In this document: positions 44,673 to 53,516 of the stretch, one piece after another
Position numbering within the stretch: the stretch's first letter is position 1
Layout of the letters: each line of letters starts with the position of its first letter
Origin: Brevundimonas sp.
GTDB taxonomy: Bacteria; Pseudomonadota; Alphaproteobacteria; Caulobacterales; Caulobacteraceae
Assembly: GCF_013912005.1 (NCBI RefSeq)
Contig: NZ_JACESB010000008.1
Coordinates: 1-64,000, forward strand
Direction of reading: 5' to 3'
Length of the DNA: 64,000 bases
Notes under the pieces: model-generated
The model's database searches: none
The model's input: the letters and a program-made list of their open reading frames with translations, nothing else
What the model was told of the DNA's origin: nothing
Program-made: the position numbers and the translations under genes

Positions 44673-45768
44673 CCACCTTGATGACGCCGCGCCGGATCTG
44701 GTCCAGCTCGATGGAGTCGAACAGGGCCTGGAAATTGCCCTCGCCGAACGCCTGGTTGCCCTTGCGCTGGATGATCTCGAAGAAGATCGGACCGAAGGTG
44801 TCCTGGGTGAAGATCTGCAGCAGCAGCCCGTCCTGCTCCGAGCCGTCGATCAGGATGCGGTTCTTGCGCATCCGCTCCACGTCCTCGCCGTGGCCCGGCA
44901 GGCGCTTGTCGATCAGCTCGAAGTAGGTCTCGATGGTGTCCTGGAACTCGATGCCGCGGCGGCGCATCTCCTCGACCGTCTCGAAGATGTCGTCGGTGGC
45001 CAGGGCGATGTGCTGGATGCCCTCGCCGTTGTAGCGGCGCAGGAACTCCTCGATCTGCGAGTTCTCGTCCTGGCTCTCGTTCAGCGGGATGCGGATGGCC
45101 CGGTCGGGCGCGATCATCGCCTGCGAGAACAGGCCCGTCGCCTTGCCCTTGATGTCGAAGTACTTCTGCTCCTCGAAGTTGAACACCTGGCCGTAGAAGC
45201 CCGACCAGGTCCGCATCTGGCCGCGGCGCACGTTGTGGGTCAGGTGGTCGAGGCAGTAGAGGCCGACCGAGTTCTTCTTCTCGGCCTCCTGCCAGCCCTC
45301 GATCTCGTTCCAGCCCTCATAGAGCGAGCCTTTGTCGCCGTAGCGGTCGACGATGTAGAGCAGCGAGCCGCCGATGCCCTGCAGGATCCAGGGATAGCCG
45401 TCGCCCAGGGCTCCGCCGTCGTGACCCTCGGCCGGACGGGCGCCGCGCTCGACCGCACCCTCGTAAGCCGCCTTCGCGTCGGCGACCCGGAAGGCCATGC
45501 CGTTGGCCGACGGGCCGTGCTCGCGGGCGAATTCCGCGGCCTGCCCCTTCGGCGACTGGTTGACCAGCAGGGTGACGTCGCCCTGCTTCATCCGCACCGC
45601 GCCGGTCTGCGGATGCACATGGGTGCGGGTGAAGCCCATCAGCTCCAGCCGCGCGACCATGGCCGCCGGATCGGGCCCGGTGAACTCGACGAATTCGAAG
45701 CCGTCGACGCCGAGCGGATTTTCCTTGTCGAGCCGGGCGGCGGCTTCCGATTGCGGGGCGTCGTGCAT
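44665..45768 (-). CDS. hppD: 4-hydroxyphenylpyruvate dioxygenase
   Basis: Converts 4-hydroxyphenylpyruvate to homogentisate in tyrosine breakdown. The 367-residue VOC-fold enzyme has its Fe(II) ligands in DHLTHNVRRG (His), GIQHIALATDDI (His) and GPIFFEIIQRKG (Glu), and a conserved C-terminal helix (FGEGNFQALFDSIELDQ). The gene for a fumarylacetoacetase-family enzyme of the same pathway is about 5 kb away; the maleylacetoacetate isomerase and homogentisate dioxygenase genes are not in the window. Confidence 0.96.
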   Translation of the reverse strand: MHDAPQSEAAARLDKENPLGVDGFEFVEFTGPDPAAMVARLELMGFTRTHVHPQTGAVRMKQGDVTLLVNQSPKGQAAEFAREHGPSANGMAFRVADAKAAYEGAVERGARPAEGHDGGALGDGYPWILQGIGGSLLYIVDRYGDKGSLYEGWNEIEGWQEAEKKNSVGLYCLDHLTHNVRRGQMRTWSGFYGQVFNFEEQKYFDIKGKATGLFSQAMIAPDRAIRIPLNESQDENSQIEEFLRRYNGEGIQHIALATDDIFETVEEMRRRGIEFQDTIETYFELIDKRLPGHGEDVERMRKNRILIDGSEQDGLLLQIFTQDTFGPIFFEIIQRKGNQAFGEGNFQALFDSIELDQIRRGVIKVDA

Positions 45769-45883
45769 GGCGGGTCTCCTGTGAAGGCGGGGCGGCCGGA
45801 ACCGCTCTTGTGGCGCGGAACCTAGTGGCCCGGGACGGCCAAGCCAAGCGTCGCCCCGTGCACAGGTTCGGGAGGACCCGCCC

Positions 45884-47825
45884 TCAGGGGCGGCCCACCA
45901 CCGCGTCCACCGAGCCCGTCGTCACCGGATGATACCCGGACCGCGCCTCGGCGTAGATCCGCCGCGCGATCGGCCGGCCCCAGTCGCCCTCGGCCCACAG
46001 GCTCTGGAACAGCGGCAGGACGAACTTGCGCCGGCCCATGGTGGTGAGGAACTTCTCCAGCGTCGGCACGGCGGGCTGGTAGCGGTGCTGGACGGCGATC
46101 TGCAGCCAGGCGAACAGCACCTCGGCGTTGCCCTCCTGGCGCAGGTTCAGCGTGGCCTCGAGGTCGGCCAGCTGGGCCGACGTCAGCCAGTCGGCGCCCT
46201 CGGCGCCGCCCTGCGGCCGCCAGGCGAGGAAGCGCTGGCGCTCCTGGGTCGACCAGCCGGCCCACGGGATGGCCGAGGCGGGACCGCCCGCGGCGAAGGC
46301 CGCGGCCGCGGCGTCGACCGGGACGAAGGCGTCGGACACCGGCGGGACCCAGTTCGACGGCATGCCCGGCTGATAGATCCAGGCGTCCATCATCAGCTGC
46401 GCCTCCAGCGCCGCGTCGCCGCGGATCAGGTGGGTGCGGATGTCCTCGAGGAAGCGCTCGGTGGTCATGGGCCGGAAGGCGTTGCGCTCGAAATAGCCCT
46501 TCAGCCAGGCGTCGAAGCGCTCGCGCCCGACGATCCGCTCGATGGTGGTCAGGAAGGCCGCGCCCTTCTCGTAGGCGATGTCGGTCATGCCCTCGTCCGG
46601 ATCGCGGCCGGCGAGGTCGAGCTTGAGCCGTGTGTCGGCCGGCGGCAGGCTGGCCAGGGTGTCCTGCAGACCGCCCCAGCCGAGCGACTGCAGCATCAGC
46701 GCCCGCTCCCGGCCGTAGAGCGCCTCCATGATCCGGTTCTCGAAATAGACGGTGAAGCCCTCGTTGAGCCAGAAGTCGTCCCAGGTGGCGTTGGTCACCA
46801 GGTTGCCCGACCAGCTGTGGGCCAGCTCATGCGCCACCAGCGACACCAGCGACCGGTCGCCGGCGATGATGGTCGGGGTGGCGAAGGTCAGGCGCGGGTT
46901 CTCCATGCCGCCGAAGGGGAAGCTCGGCGGCAGCACCAGCAGGTCGTAGCGGCCCCAGCGGTAGGGGCCGTACAGCCGTTCGGCCACGTCCCATGTCGGC
47001 CGTCGGGACCAGTTCGTCGTGCGCCGCGCGCAGCTCCGACGGTTCCGTCCACACGCCGGTGCGTTCGTCGATGGCGGCGAAGTCGACGTCGCCGACGCCC
47101 AGGGCGATCAGGTAGGGCGGCACCGGATTGGTCATCCGGAACCGCCAGGCGGTCAGCCCCTCGCCGGCCGGCTCGCCCTCGGGCGTCAGCATCTCGGCGC
47201 TCATCACCGCCTTCAGGTCCGACGGGGCGACGATGCGGGCGTCCCAGGTCTGGCGGATGCCCGGGCTGTCCTGGGTCGGGACCCAGGTGCGGGTCAGGAT
47301 CGCCTGGCCCTGGCTGAACAGATAGGGCTCCTCGCCGCCGGCGGTCTGGGCCGGGGTCAGCCACTGCAGGGCGGCGGCGTCCGGGCGGGTGGCGTAGTGG
47401 ATGACGATCCGCTGCGTGGCGCCCGGCGCCAGCGCGGGGAAGCGGACGGTCAGCGGCTGGCCGATGAACTCCGCCGGCGCGCCGGTTTCGTACTGCAGCG
47501 GCGCGCCGGCGGCGTCGGTGACGTTGCGGATGTCGAGGTCCCGCACGTCCAGCACCACCTCATTGGCGCCGGGGACCCCCTGCACATCCAGGGTCGCCGT
47601 GCCGGACAGCACCTGCGCCGCGAAGTCCGCCGTCAGGTCGAGCGACACATGCCGGACCCGGGCGATCTCGGGCCGGGCGTGGCTGTGCACGTCGCGGACG
47701 TAGTCCGCCGCCGCCACGGCGGAGGCGGGAACCGGCGGCATGTCTGAAGAGGCGCCCATGGCCGCGCATCCCGAAAGCGCGGTCGCCAGGGCGAGCGCGG
47801 AGACCAGTCCAGTCAGGCGGAGCAT
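45884..47825 (-). pseudogene. M1-family aminopeptidase (LTA4H-like) lipoprotein, frameshifted
   Basis: The gene reads as two pieces. The first (from 47825) has a lipoprotein signal (TALSGCAAM) and the N-terminal beta-saddle through ELVPTADM. The second, one frame away, continues with AERLYGPYRWGRYDLLVLP, the exopeptidase motif GGMEN, the zinc site HELAHSW with NEGF, and the C-terminal helical domain. The join lies at the run of three C at 46990-46992; removing one base restores a single frame with DMDVAERLYGPY. Everything else is intact, so this is either a recent mutation or a sequencing error. The start has GAGGAA upstream. Confidence 0.85.
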
Positions 47826-47912
47826 CGGCGGTTCCTCTTCCTTGTCGGCCGCAGCCGTCTTCGTCGCCGCGGACAACGCCCGGTCACGCCGAAAAGATCA
47901 AGGGCCGCCGCC

Positions 47913-49166
47913 TCAGCCGGAGCCGGCGGGCGACGGGTGGCGCGCCCGGAACAGCCGCCCCCGCTCGGCGATCAGTACAAAGACGATGGCGACAAGGCCG
48001 CAGCCGGCGATCCCCGCCGCCATGGGCGTGGCGCTGCCGGCGAACTGCTGGCCGATGAGGAAGCCGATCAGAGAGCCGGCGGTCGTCGAGATGAAGCCCT
48101 GGGCCGAGGAGGCGGTGCCGGCGATGTGGCCCATCGGCTCCATGGCCATGGCGCCGAAGTTGCCGGCCACGAAGCCGAAGCAGAACATGGTCAGCCCCTG
48201 CAGGATGGCGAAGGTCCAGATCGACTCGTGGCCGAGCGCCGACACGCCGGTGTGCACGGCCGCCACCGCGGTGAAGGCCAGCAGGGCGGTGTGCGACAGC
48301 ACCCGGCTGCCCAGGCGCTCGACGAAGGTGGCGTTCAGCAGGCTGGCCGCGGCGATGCCGCTGGCGATCGCGGCGAAGACGAGGGGAAAGGCGTCCGCCG
48401 CGTCGAACACGTCGGCGAAGATCTGCTGCGAGGAGTTGATGAAGCCGAACAGCGCGCCGGTGATGGCGGTCATGGCCAGGGTGTAGCCGACCGACTGGCG
48501 ATTGGTCAGGGCCTCGCGGAAGGCCCCGCCGATGCGGCGGGCGTCGATCGGCAGCCGGTCCTCCGGGTGCAGGGTCTCGGGCAGGCGGATCGCCGCCCAC
48601 AGCATCACCGCCGCGCCCGCCGCCGCCAGCAGGCCGAAGATCCACGGCCACGGCCCGACCAGCAGGATCGCCGCGCCCACGCTGGGCGCCAGGATCGGCA
48701 CGCCGAGGAAGACGAGGAAGCTGAGCGACATCACCCGCGCCATGGTCCGGCCGCTGTAGCGGTCGCGCACGATCGACACCGCCAGCACGCGCAGCGACGC
48801 CGCCCCGAGGCCGGTGCCGATCCGCGCCAGCACCAGCAGCTCGAAGGACGGCGCAAAGGCCGCCAGGGCGCTGAACAGCACATAGAGGCCGATGCCGACC
48901 ATCAGCACCGGCTTGCGCCCGTAGCGGTCGGCGAGGGGGCCGTAGATGATCTGGGCCCCGCCGAAGCCGAGCAGGTAGGCGGTGACGATCCACTGCCGGT
49001 CGTTCTCCCGGGCCACGCCCAGCGCCTCGCCGATCATCGGCAGGGCGGGCAGCATGGAATCGATCGCGAGCGCGTTGAGCGCCATCATCATGGCGATCAG
49101 ACACACGAATTCGGGAAAGCCGGGCCCCCGCGGGCGCCCGGCGCCGGCGGGCGCGAGAGAGGTCAT
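47913..49166 (-). CDS. Bcr/CflA-type MFS multidrug transporter
   Basis: A proton-driven drug exporter with 12 hydrophobic segments, about 417 residues. The 12-TMS DHA1 family signature is GPLADRYGRKPVLM between TM2 and TM3; motif D1 is near DSMLPALPMIGEALG, and the LGVPILAPSVGAAIL stretch is the antiporter-type motif C. The ATG at 49166 is preferred over an upstream TTG at 49175; neither has a clear ribosome-binding site. It is 88 nt upstream of the M1 peptidase gene. Confidence 0.9.
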   Translation of the reverse strand: MTSLAPAGAGRPRGPGFPEFVCLIAMMMALNALAIDSMLPALPMIGEALGVARENDRQWIVTAYLLGFGGAQIIYGPLADRYGRKPVLMVGIGLYVLFSALAAFAPSFELLVLARIGTGLGAASLRVLAVSIVRDRYSGRTMARVMSLSFLVFLGVPILAPSVGAAILLVGPWPWIFGLLAAAGAAVMLWAAIRLPETLHPEDRLPIDARRIGGAFREALTNRQSVGYTLAMTAITGALFGFINSSQQIFADVFDAADAFPLVFAAIASGIAAASLLNATFVERLGSRVLSHTALLAFTAVAAVHTGVSALGHESIWTFAILQGLTMFCFGFVAGNFGAMAMEPMGHIAGTASSAQGFISTTAGSLIGFLIGQQFAGSATPMAAGIAGCGLVAIVFVLIAERGRLFRARHPSPAGSG

Positions 49167-49247
49167 CGCGGGCAAATGCGGACGGAATGTCGCATGCGCA
49201 ACCTGGGTCCCGCCGATTTCGCGGTTTCACCTGGCCTGGAGGCGGAT

Positions 49248-49331
49248 GGTGCGGGCGGTCGGGCTCGAACCGACACTCCTTTCGGAACCGGATTTTGAGT
49301 CCGGCGCGTCTACCAGTTTCACCACGCCCGC
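49248..49331 (-). tRNA. tRNA-Leu(CAA)
   Basis: An 84-nt cloverleaf with a long variable arm. GCGGGCG pairs with CGCCCGC, the anticodon loop CTCAAAA gives CAA (UUG codons), the T loop is GTTCGAG, and CCA is encoded. No obvious terminator follows on the minus strand. Confidence 0.94.
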
Positions 49332-49399
49332 AGCGTCGGCGAACCCGCCCTATCGCGCGGGCGGGCGCAATGCAATCGGCCCCGCGGCCGCCGGGCGTC

Positions 49400-49642
49400 T
49401 CAATCGTCGGCCGGGTTCGCCGGCGCCGGAGTCTCGAGCAGGCGGCGGGCGCGCAGGTACATCTCCAGCCGCTGCGCGGCGATCAGGCCGACGGCGAACA
49501 GGATGAAGGCGTCGGTGACGATGACGGCGTCGGGATCATTCCGCCGGCACGACGTGACTGCCGGTGCGATAGCGGGCGTTGGTCTCCGCCATGCGGAAGT
49601 TGGTGCGGTAAACCAGTCGGCCCGTCGGAATCGGGCCTCCAT
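49400..49642 (-). CDS. Small membrane protein, start uncertain
   Basis: The last 40 or so residues are convincing: one transmembrane helix (DAFILFAVGLIAAQRLEMYL) and a basic then Pro/Ala-rich tail. Upstream the only standard in-frame start is at 49642, which would make the first third overlap the TonB-C gene out of frame and looks non-coding. The real start may be a rare codon near 49535, or the N-terminus may have been lost. Family not recognised. Confidence 0.4.
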   Translation of the reverse strand: MEARFRRADWFTAPTSAWRRPTPAIAPAVTSCRRNDPDAVIVTDAFILFAVGLIAAQRLEMYLRARRLLETPAPANPADD

Positions 49643-50366
49643 CGGAGGCGCTCACCCGGGCCCGCTCCGCTCCCCGCAGGGCGGCGGCGGCGAACCCTCC
49701 GCCGCGGGGGTGCTCGCTCTCGATCACGCAGTCGCGCAACGCGCCGTCCGGACGGGTAAGGCAGCTCAGGACCGCAAAGCCGCGGGAGTAGCGCATGGCG
49801 GCCGGAAAACGGGGGCTCGGCGGCTGCGTCCAGACGATGTTCGCCGGGAGCCCGCTGTCGGGAAGCGCCTCGAGCTCGGCGTCCCGCGGGTCGACCAGCG
49901 GCCGGCCGCAGCGCGTCAGGGTTTCGTCCACCGCGGAAGCCGACGCGGGCAGGTCGAGCGCGTAGCGGAGGTTACGTCCGTCCTCGGCGCCGCCCTCGAC
50001 GAGGATCTGCAGCCTGCCGCCGAGGCGCAGCTTGCGGGCGAAGGGCGCCGGAAGTTCGCCGATAGCCACCGTCGGATTGGTGGCGACGTTCCAGCTCTGC
50101 GTCCGCATCTCCTCGTCCCCGAAGGCGATGCCGAGGGAGCGGGTTTCCTCATCTTCCGCCACAGCGGGGAGACCGGCGATCAGGGCTTCGTAGCCCCCGT
50201 CGGCGCAGCGCAGGCCGATGCTCAGGCCGTTGTCGAAGGCGGTGTAGGCCATGACCAGCTTCTGGTCCGGCTCGCGGACGATATCCCAGTCGTCACCGGC
50301 GTCCTGTGCGGCGACAGGCCCGGCGAGGAGAGCCGCGAGGGCGACGGACAGAAGGGATGTGCGCAT
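49536..50366 (-). CDS. Periplasmic protein with TonB C-terminal-like domain
   Basis: A 276-residue exported protein. The signal peptide (about 1-20, ending VAAQ) precedes a region of unknown fold (about 25-150, including RCADGGYEALIAGLP). A TonB-C-like domain follows at about 180-260: PSPRFPAAMRYSRGFAVLSC, DGALRDCVIESEHP, GGGFAAAALRGAERARV. There is no N-terminal transmembrane anchor or proline-rich spacer, so it is not a classical energy transducer. Transcribed alone. Confidence 0.75.
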   Translation of the reverse strand: MRTSLLSVALAALLAGPVAAQDAGDDWDIVREPDQKLVMAYTAFDNGLSIGLRCADGGYEALIAGLPAVAEDEETRSLGIAFGDEEMRTQSWNVATNPTVAIGELPAPFARKLRLGGRLQILVEGGAEDGRNLRYALDLPASASAVDETLTRCGRPLVDPRDAELEALPDSGLPANIVWTQPPSPRFPAAMRYSRGFAVLSCLTRPDGALRDCVIESEHPRGGGFAAAALRGAERARVSASDGGPIPTGRLVYRTNFRMAETNARYRTGSHVVPAE

Positions 50367-50473
50367 GCGGCCTCCGGGGGTTTCGCGTCATCCTAGCGAG
50401 AGATCGGGACGCACGCCATGGTTCGGGGGCCGTCGGCGCACCTCAGGGGCGCCGAAGGTCGGTCTTCCGGAGC

Positions 50474-51481
50474 TCAGACCGGCGCCACCGTCTGCTCGAT
50501 GGCCCCGAAGATCGAGTGATGCTTCTCGTCGAGCATCTCGATCCGCACCGTGTCGCCGTGGCGCAGGAAGGACGTCTCCGGCTTGCCGCGGAGGATGGTC
50601 TCCACCGTCCGGACCTCGGCGATGCACGAATAGCCGAGGCCGCCCTCGGAGACGGGCTTGCCCGGGCCGCCGTCGGCGTCGCGGTTGGAGACGGTGCCCG
50701 AGCCGATGATCGATCCGGCGCCGAGGCTGCGGGTCTTCGCCAGGTGCGCGATCAGGGTTCCGAAGTCGAAGGTCATGTCGACGCCGGCGTCGGCGCGGCC
50801 GAAGTCCTGGCCGTTCAGCTGCACCGACAGCGTTCCGTGCAGCTTGCCGTCCTTCCAGCGATCGCCCAGGGCGTCCGGGGTGACGAAGACCGGCGACAGG
50901 GCCGAGGCGGGCTTGGACTGGACGAAGCCGAAGCCCTTGGCGAGCTCGGCCGGGATCAGGTTGCGCAGGCTGACGTCGTTGACCAGGCCGACGAGGCGGA
51001 TGTGCGACAGGGCCTCCTCGCGCGACACGCCCTGCGGCACGTCGCCGGTGACCACCACCACCTCGGCCTCCAGATCGCAGCCCCAGGCCTCGTCCTTCAG
51101 CGGGATCGGATCGCGCGGGGCGAGGAAGCTGTCGGAGCCGCCCTGGTACATCAGCGGATCGGTCCAGAAGCTCTCGGGCATCTCGGCGCCGCGCGCCTGC
51201 CGCACCAGGGCGACGTGGTTCACATAGGCCGAGCCGTCGGCCCACTGGTAGGCGCGCGGCAGGGGCGAGGCGGCCTCGCGCTCGTGGAAGCGGCCGCGCG
51301 GCACGCCGCCGTGCTCGAGGCTTTCGGCCAGGGCGCGCAGGTCGGGCTCCACCCGCTCCCAGTCGTCGAGGGCGTCCTGCAGGGTCGGCGCGATCAGGAA
51401 GGCGTCGGTGAACCAGGCGAGGTCGTCCGAGACGACGACGAGGCGGCCGTCCCGGCCGTGCTTGAGCGAGGCGAGTTTCAT
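50474..51481 (-). CDS. Fumarylacetoacetate hydrolase family protein
   Basis: Probable last enzyme of tyrosine degradation, cleaving fumarylacetoacetate; other FAH-family hydrolases act on related diketo acids. The 335 residues include the metal-binding glutamates in WGCDLEAEVVVV, GLVNDVSLRNLIP, the KPASALSPVFVTPD segment and GSIIGSGTVSN. The N-terminal MKLASLKHGRDGRLVVVS is typical of the bacterial short form. The presence of hppD in the same window supports the tyrosine assignment. Confidence 0.88.
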   Translation of the reverse strand: MKLASLKHGRDGRLVVVSDDLAWFTDAFLIAPTLQDALDDWERVEPDLRALAESLEHGGVPRGRFHEREAASPLPRAYQWADGSAYVNHVALVRQARGAEMPESFWTDPLMYQGGSDSFLAPRDPIPLKDEAWGCDLEAEVVVVTGDVPQGVSREEALSHIRLVGLVNDVSLRNLIPAELAKGFGFVQSKPASALSPVFVTPDALGDRWKDGKLHGTLSVQLNGQDFGRADAGVDMTFDFGTLIAHLAKTRSLGAGSIIGSGTVSNRDADGGPGKPVSEGGLGYSCIAEVRTVETILRGKPETSFLRHGDTVRIEMLDEKHHSIFGAIEQTVAPV

Positions 51482-51531
51482 GCTCCGAGGCGTAGCCGGT
51501 TTCGGCGGTGGGGGGAACCTCCGGCGCCGGC

Positions 51532-52293
51532 TCAGGCGGACCCGGAGGACGACCCGTCTCCGGCCGCGCCCGACAGTTCGGCGAGCGCCGCCCGCAGTTC
51601 CCCCGTGCGTCGGGCCTCATGCCGCCAGTGCTCGTTGAAAGCGGCGACGGCCAGCCGCAGGGCGTCCGTCTGCTCGCGCGCGGTCATCTCCCGGGCGCCG
51701 TGAGGGCCGGGCCTGTCGTGGCCCGGCTTGTCGTGCCCGGCGTGGTCGTGCGTGACGGCGGCGCCGCCGCTGACGTTGATGGTGATGGCCGAGGCGATCG
51801 TCGCGGGATGGGGGCTGTCCGCCGGCCGCTCGCCCGGCGCGCCATGTCCGTCATGTCCTCCCGCCTCGTGCGCCTCATGCGCGCCGCCGTGCGGCCGGTG
51901 GTCGTGGGCGTGGGCCGGGTCCGCCTCGCCGGCGAGGGCCGCGCGCAGGGCGGCGATCCGCCGCCCCAGCCCCTTGTCCCCGCCGGAGATCGCCAGGGTG
52001 TGGCCGAGCCGCCGATCGAGAGCCTCCGCCAGCTTCTGGGCCTGGCCGCGCAGGGCGTGGTCGTCAGCCTTCATCGCCTCCTTGGCGGCGGCGTCGATGG
52101 CCTTCCAGATCGCCGCCGTCGCATCCCGCCCGCCCGACGGGCGACGGGCGCCGAGCCACCAGCCGAACAGGCCGGCGGCCAGCAGGAGCAGTGCGAGCGC
52201 CAGCCAGAGCACCGGATCCGCCCCGACCAGCAGCGGCGCATCCAGCGGCGCGTTGGCCGGATCGGCCGTGACGTAGTCGGCGCCGTACGACAT
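51532..52293 (-). CDS. Membrane-anchored His-rich protein of unknown function
   Basis: A 253-residue protein. One transmembrane helix (about 29-51) is followed by a helical cytoplasmic part (TAAIWKAIDAAAKEAMKADD, RIAALRAALAGE), then a stretch of about 80 residues rich in His, Gly and Asp (HAHDHRPHGGAHEAHEAGG; THDHAGHDKPGHDRPG) that could bind metal, and a C-terminal helix. The best ribosome-binding site (GGGGAAGG) supports the ATG at 52293. It lies 88 nt downstream of the small protein that ends the isoaspartyl-peptidase operon. Family not recognised. Confidence 0.65.
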   Translation of the reverse strand: MSYGADYVTADPANAPLDAPLLVGADPVLWLALALLLLAAGLFGWWLGARRPSGGRDATAAIWKAIDAAAKEAMKADDHALRGQAQKLAEALDRRLGHTLAISGGDKGLGRRIAALRAALAGEADPAHAHDHRPHGGAHEAHEAGGHDGHGAPGERPADSPHPATIASAITINVSGGAAVTHDHAGHDKPGHDRPGPHGAREMTAREQTDALRLAVAAFNEHWRHEARRTGELRAALAELSGAAGDGSSSGSA

Positions 52294-52381
52294 GAACCTT
52301 CCCCGCTGACGCGACCGCGCTTGCCGCGGCCGGCGCATTCTGCCGCCACGGCCACGCTTGGCAATGCGAAAGGTTAACGGA

Positions 52382-52648
52382 TCAGGCGTTGGGCGTGATC
52401 AGCGCCCGGGCCTCGGCCCCCTGGCGGGCCCCGACCGCGCGCACCTCGACCTCGACCGCGACCGATCCCTCGGAATCGTGGGCCCACAGGTAGCGACGCT
52501 CGATCTCGACCTCGCGGCCCGAGGGGGCGAAGCCGGTGAAGCTGTCGCCCCAGGGCGTGATCTTGCGGATGTCGGGCCAGGGCAGGGCGCAGGCGGCGTC
52601 CAGCTCCTCGAGCGCCATCTCCGACAGTTCGTCGTCGCTCACAGCCAT
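52382..52648 (-). CDS. Conserved hypothetical protein (88 aa)
   Basis: A small cytosolic protein with an acidic N-terminal helix (DDELSEMALEELDAACALPW) and a beta-rich remainder (KITPWGDSFTGFAPSGREVEIERRY in two parts; VAVEVEVRAVG). The function is unknown. Its ATG lies 10 nt inside the 3' end of the methyltransferase gene, so it is probably translated by coupling. Confidence 0.65.
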   Translation of the reverse strand: MAVSDDELSEMALEELDAACALPWPDIRKITPWGDSFTGFAPSGREVEIERRYLWAHDSEGSVAVEVEVRAVGARQGAEARALITPNA

Positions 52649-53145
52649 CGGCGCACCCGGGCCCGGTAGGCCTCGTATTCCGCGCCGAACTTCGCCGCCA
52701 GGTAGCGTTCCTCCCGCCGGATCACGAACCGGTCGACGACCATGAGGCAGGGAACCAGCAGGGCGAGGGCGAGGAGGCTGTCCATGGCGATCGACAGGCC
52801 GACATAGGTGATCGCAAAGCCCAGATAGATCGGATTCCGGCTCAGGCCGTAGAGCCCCTTCGTCGCCAGCGCCGTCGACGGCTTCCACGGCTCCACCGCC
52901 GTGCCGATGCGGCGGAAGTAGCCGGCCGCCGCCCCGTCCAGCAGCAGGCCGCCGAGGATCAGCGCGAGGGCGACGCCGCGGCGGACCGGGGTATCCAGAC
53001 CGAAGCCCCACGCCAGCCAGCCGAAGCCGGCGTCGGCGGCCTCGGGCCGCTGGCCCAGCGCGAGCAGCCCCCAGCCGGCGAGCAGGAAGGCGAAGTAGAT
53101 CAGCGGCGGCGGCGCGATGACGCCGGGGTGGTCGCGGCCGGCCAT
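52639..53145 (-). CDS. ICMT/PEMT-family membrane methyltransferase
   Basis: A 168-residue polytopic protein of the isoprenylcysteine carboxyl methyltransferase superfamily. About four hydrophobic segments surround the family motif GLYGLSRNPIYLGF and the C-terminal RREERYLAAKFGAEYEAYRA, which binds S-adenosylmethionine. The methyl acceptor in bacteria is generally unknown. The ATG shares a base with the cupin stop (TGATG). Confidence 0.8.
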   Translation of the reverse strand: MAGRDHPGVIAPPPLIYFAFLLAGWGLLALGQRPEAADAGFGWLAWGFGLDTPVRRGVALALILGGLLLDGAAAGYFRRIGTAVEPWKPSTALATKGLYGLSRNPIYLGFAITYVGLSIAMDSLLALALLVPCLMVVDRFVIRREERYLAAKFGAEYEAYRARVRRWL

Positions 53146-53516
53146 CAGATCGTCTGTCCCTGCGGGGCGGTGAACGCCGAGGCGGGAGCGTCGCCGGTGT
53201 TGATCACCTCCGAAGGTTCGAAGATCAGCACCTCGGCCTCCTCTTCGGCCGCGGTGCGGTGCTCGACCCCGCGGGGCACGACGAGGAACTGGCCGGGGCC
53301 CAGGGTCTCCGCCCGGTCGCGGAACTCGACCCGCAGGCGGCCCTTCCAGACCAGGAACATCTCTTCCGCGTCGGCGTGGCTGTGCCAAGGGAAGGCGCCC
53401 TGCACCTTGACCAGCCGCACGTCCTGGCCGTTCAGCCGCGCCGCCACCCGCGGACGCCAGTGCTCGGAGAAGCCGGCGAACTTGCCGGCCAGGTCGATGA
53501 CCGCGCCGTGGGTCAC
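53145..53516 (-). CDS. Cupin-domain protein
   Basis: A 123-residue single-domain cupin. Motif 1 is WHSHADAEEMFLVWKGRLRVEF (metal His, His, Glu), and motif 2 is PGQFLVVPRGVEHRTAAEE (His). It could be a small dioxygenase, an isomerase or a sensor. It starts with GTG in a GTGA overlap with the isoaspartyl-peptidase stop and passes translation to the methyltransferase gene. Confidence 0.85.
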   Translation of the reverse strand: MTHGAVIDLAGKFAGFSEHWRPRVAARLNGQDVRLVKVQGAFPWHSHADAEEMFLVWKGRLRVEFRDRAETLGPGQFLVVPRGVEHRTAAEEEAEVLIFEPSEVINTGDAPASAFTAPQGQTI

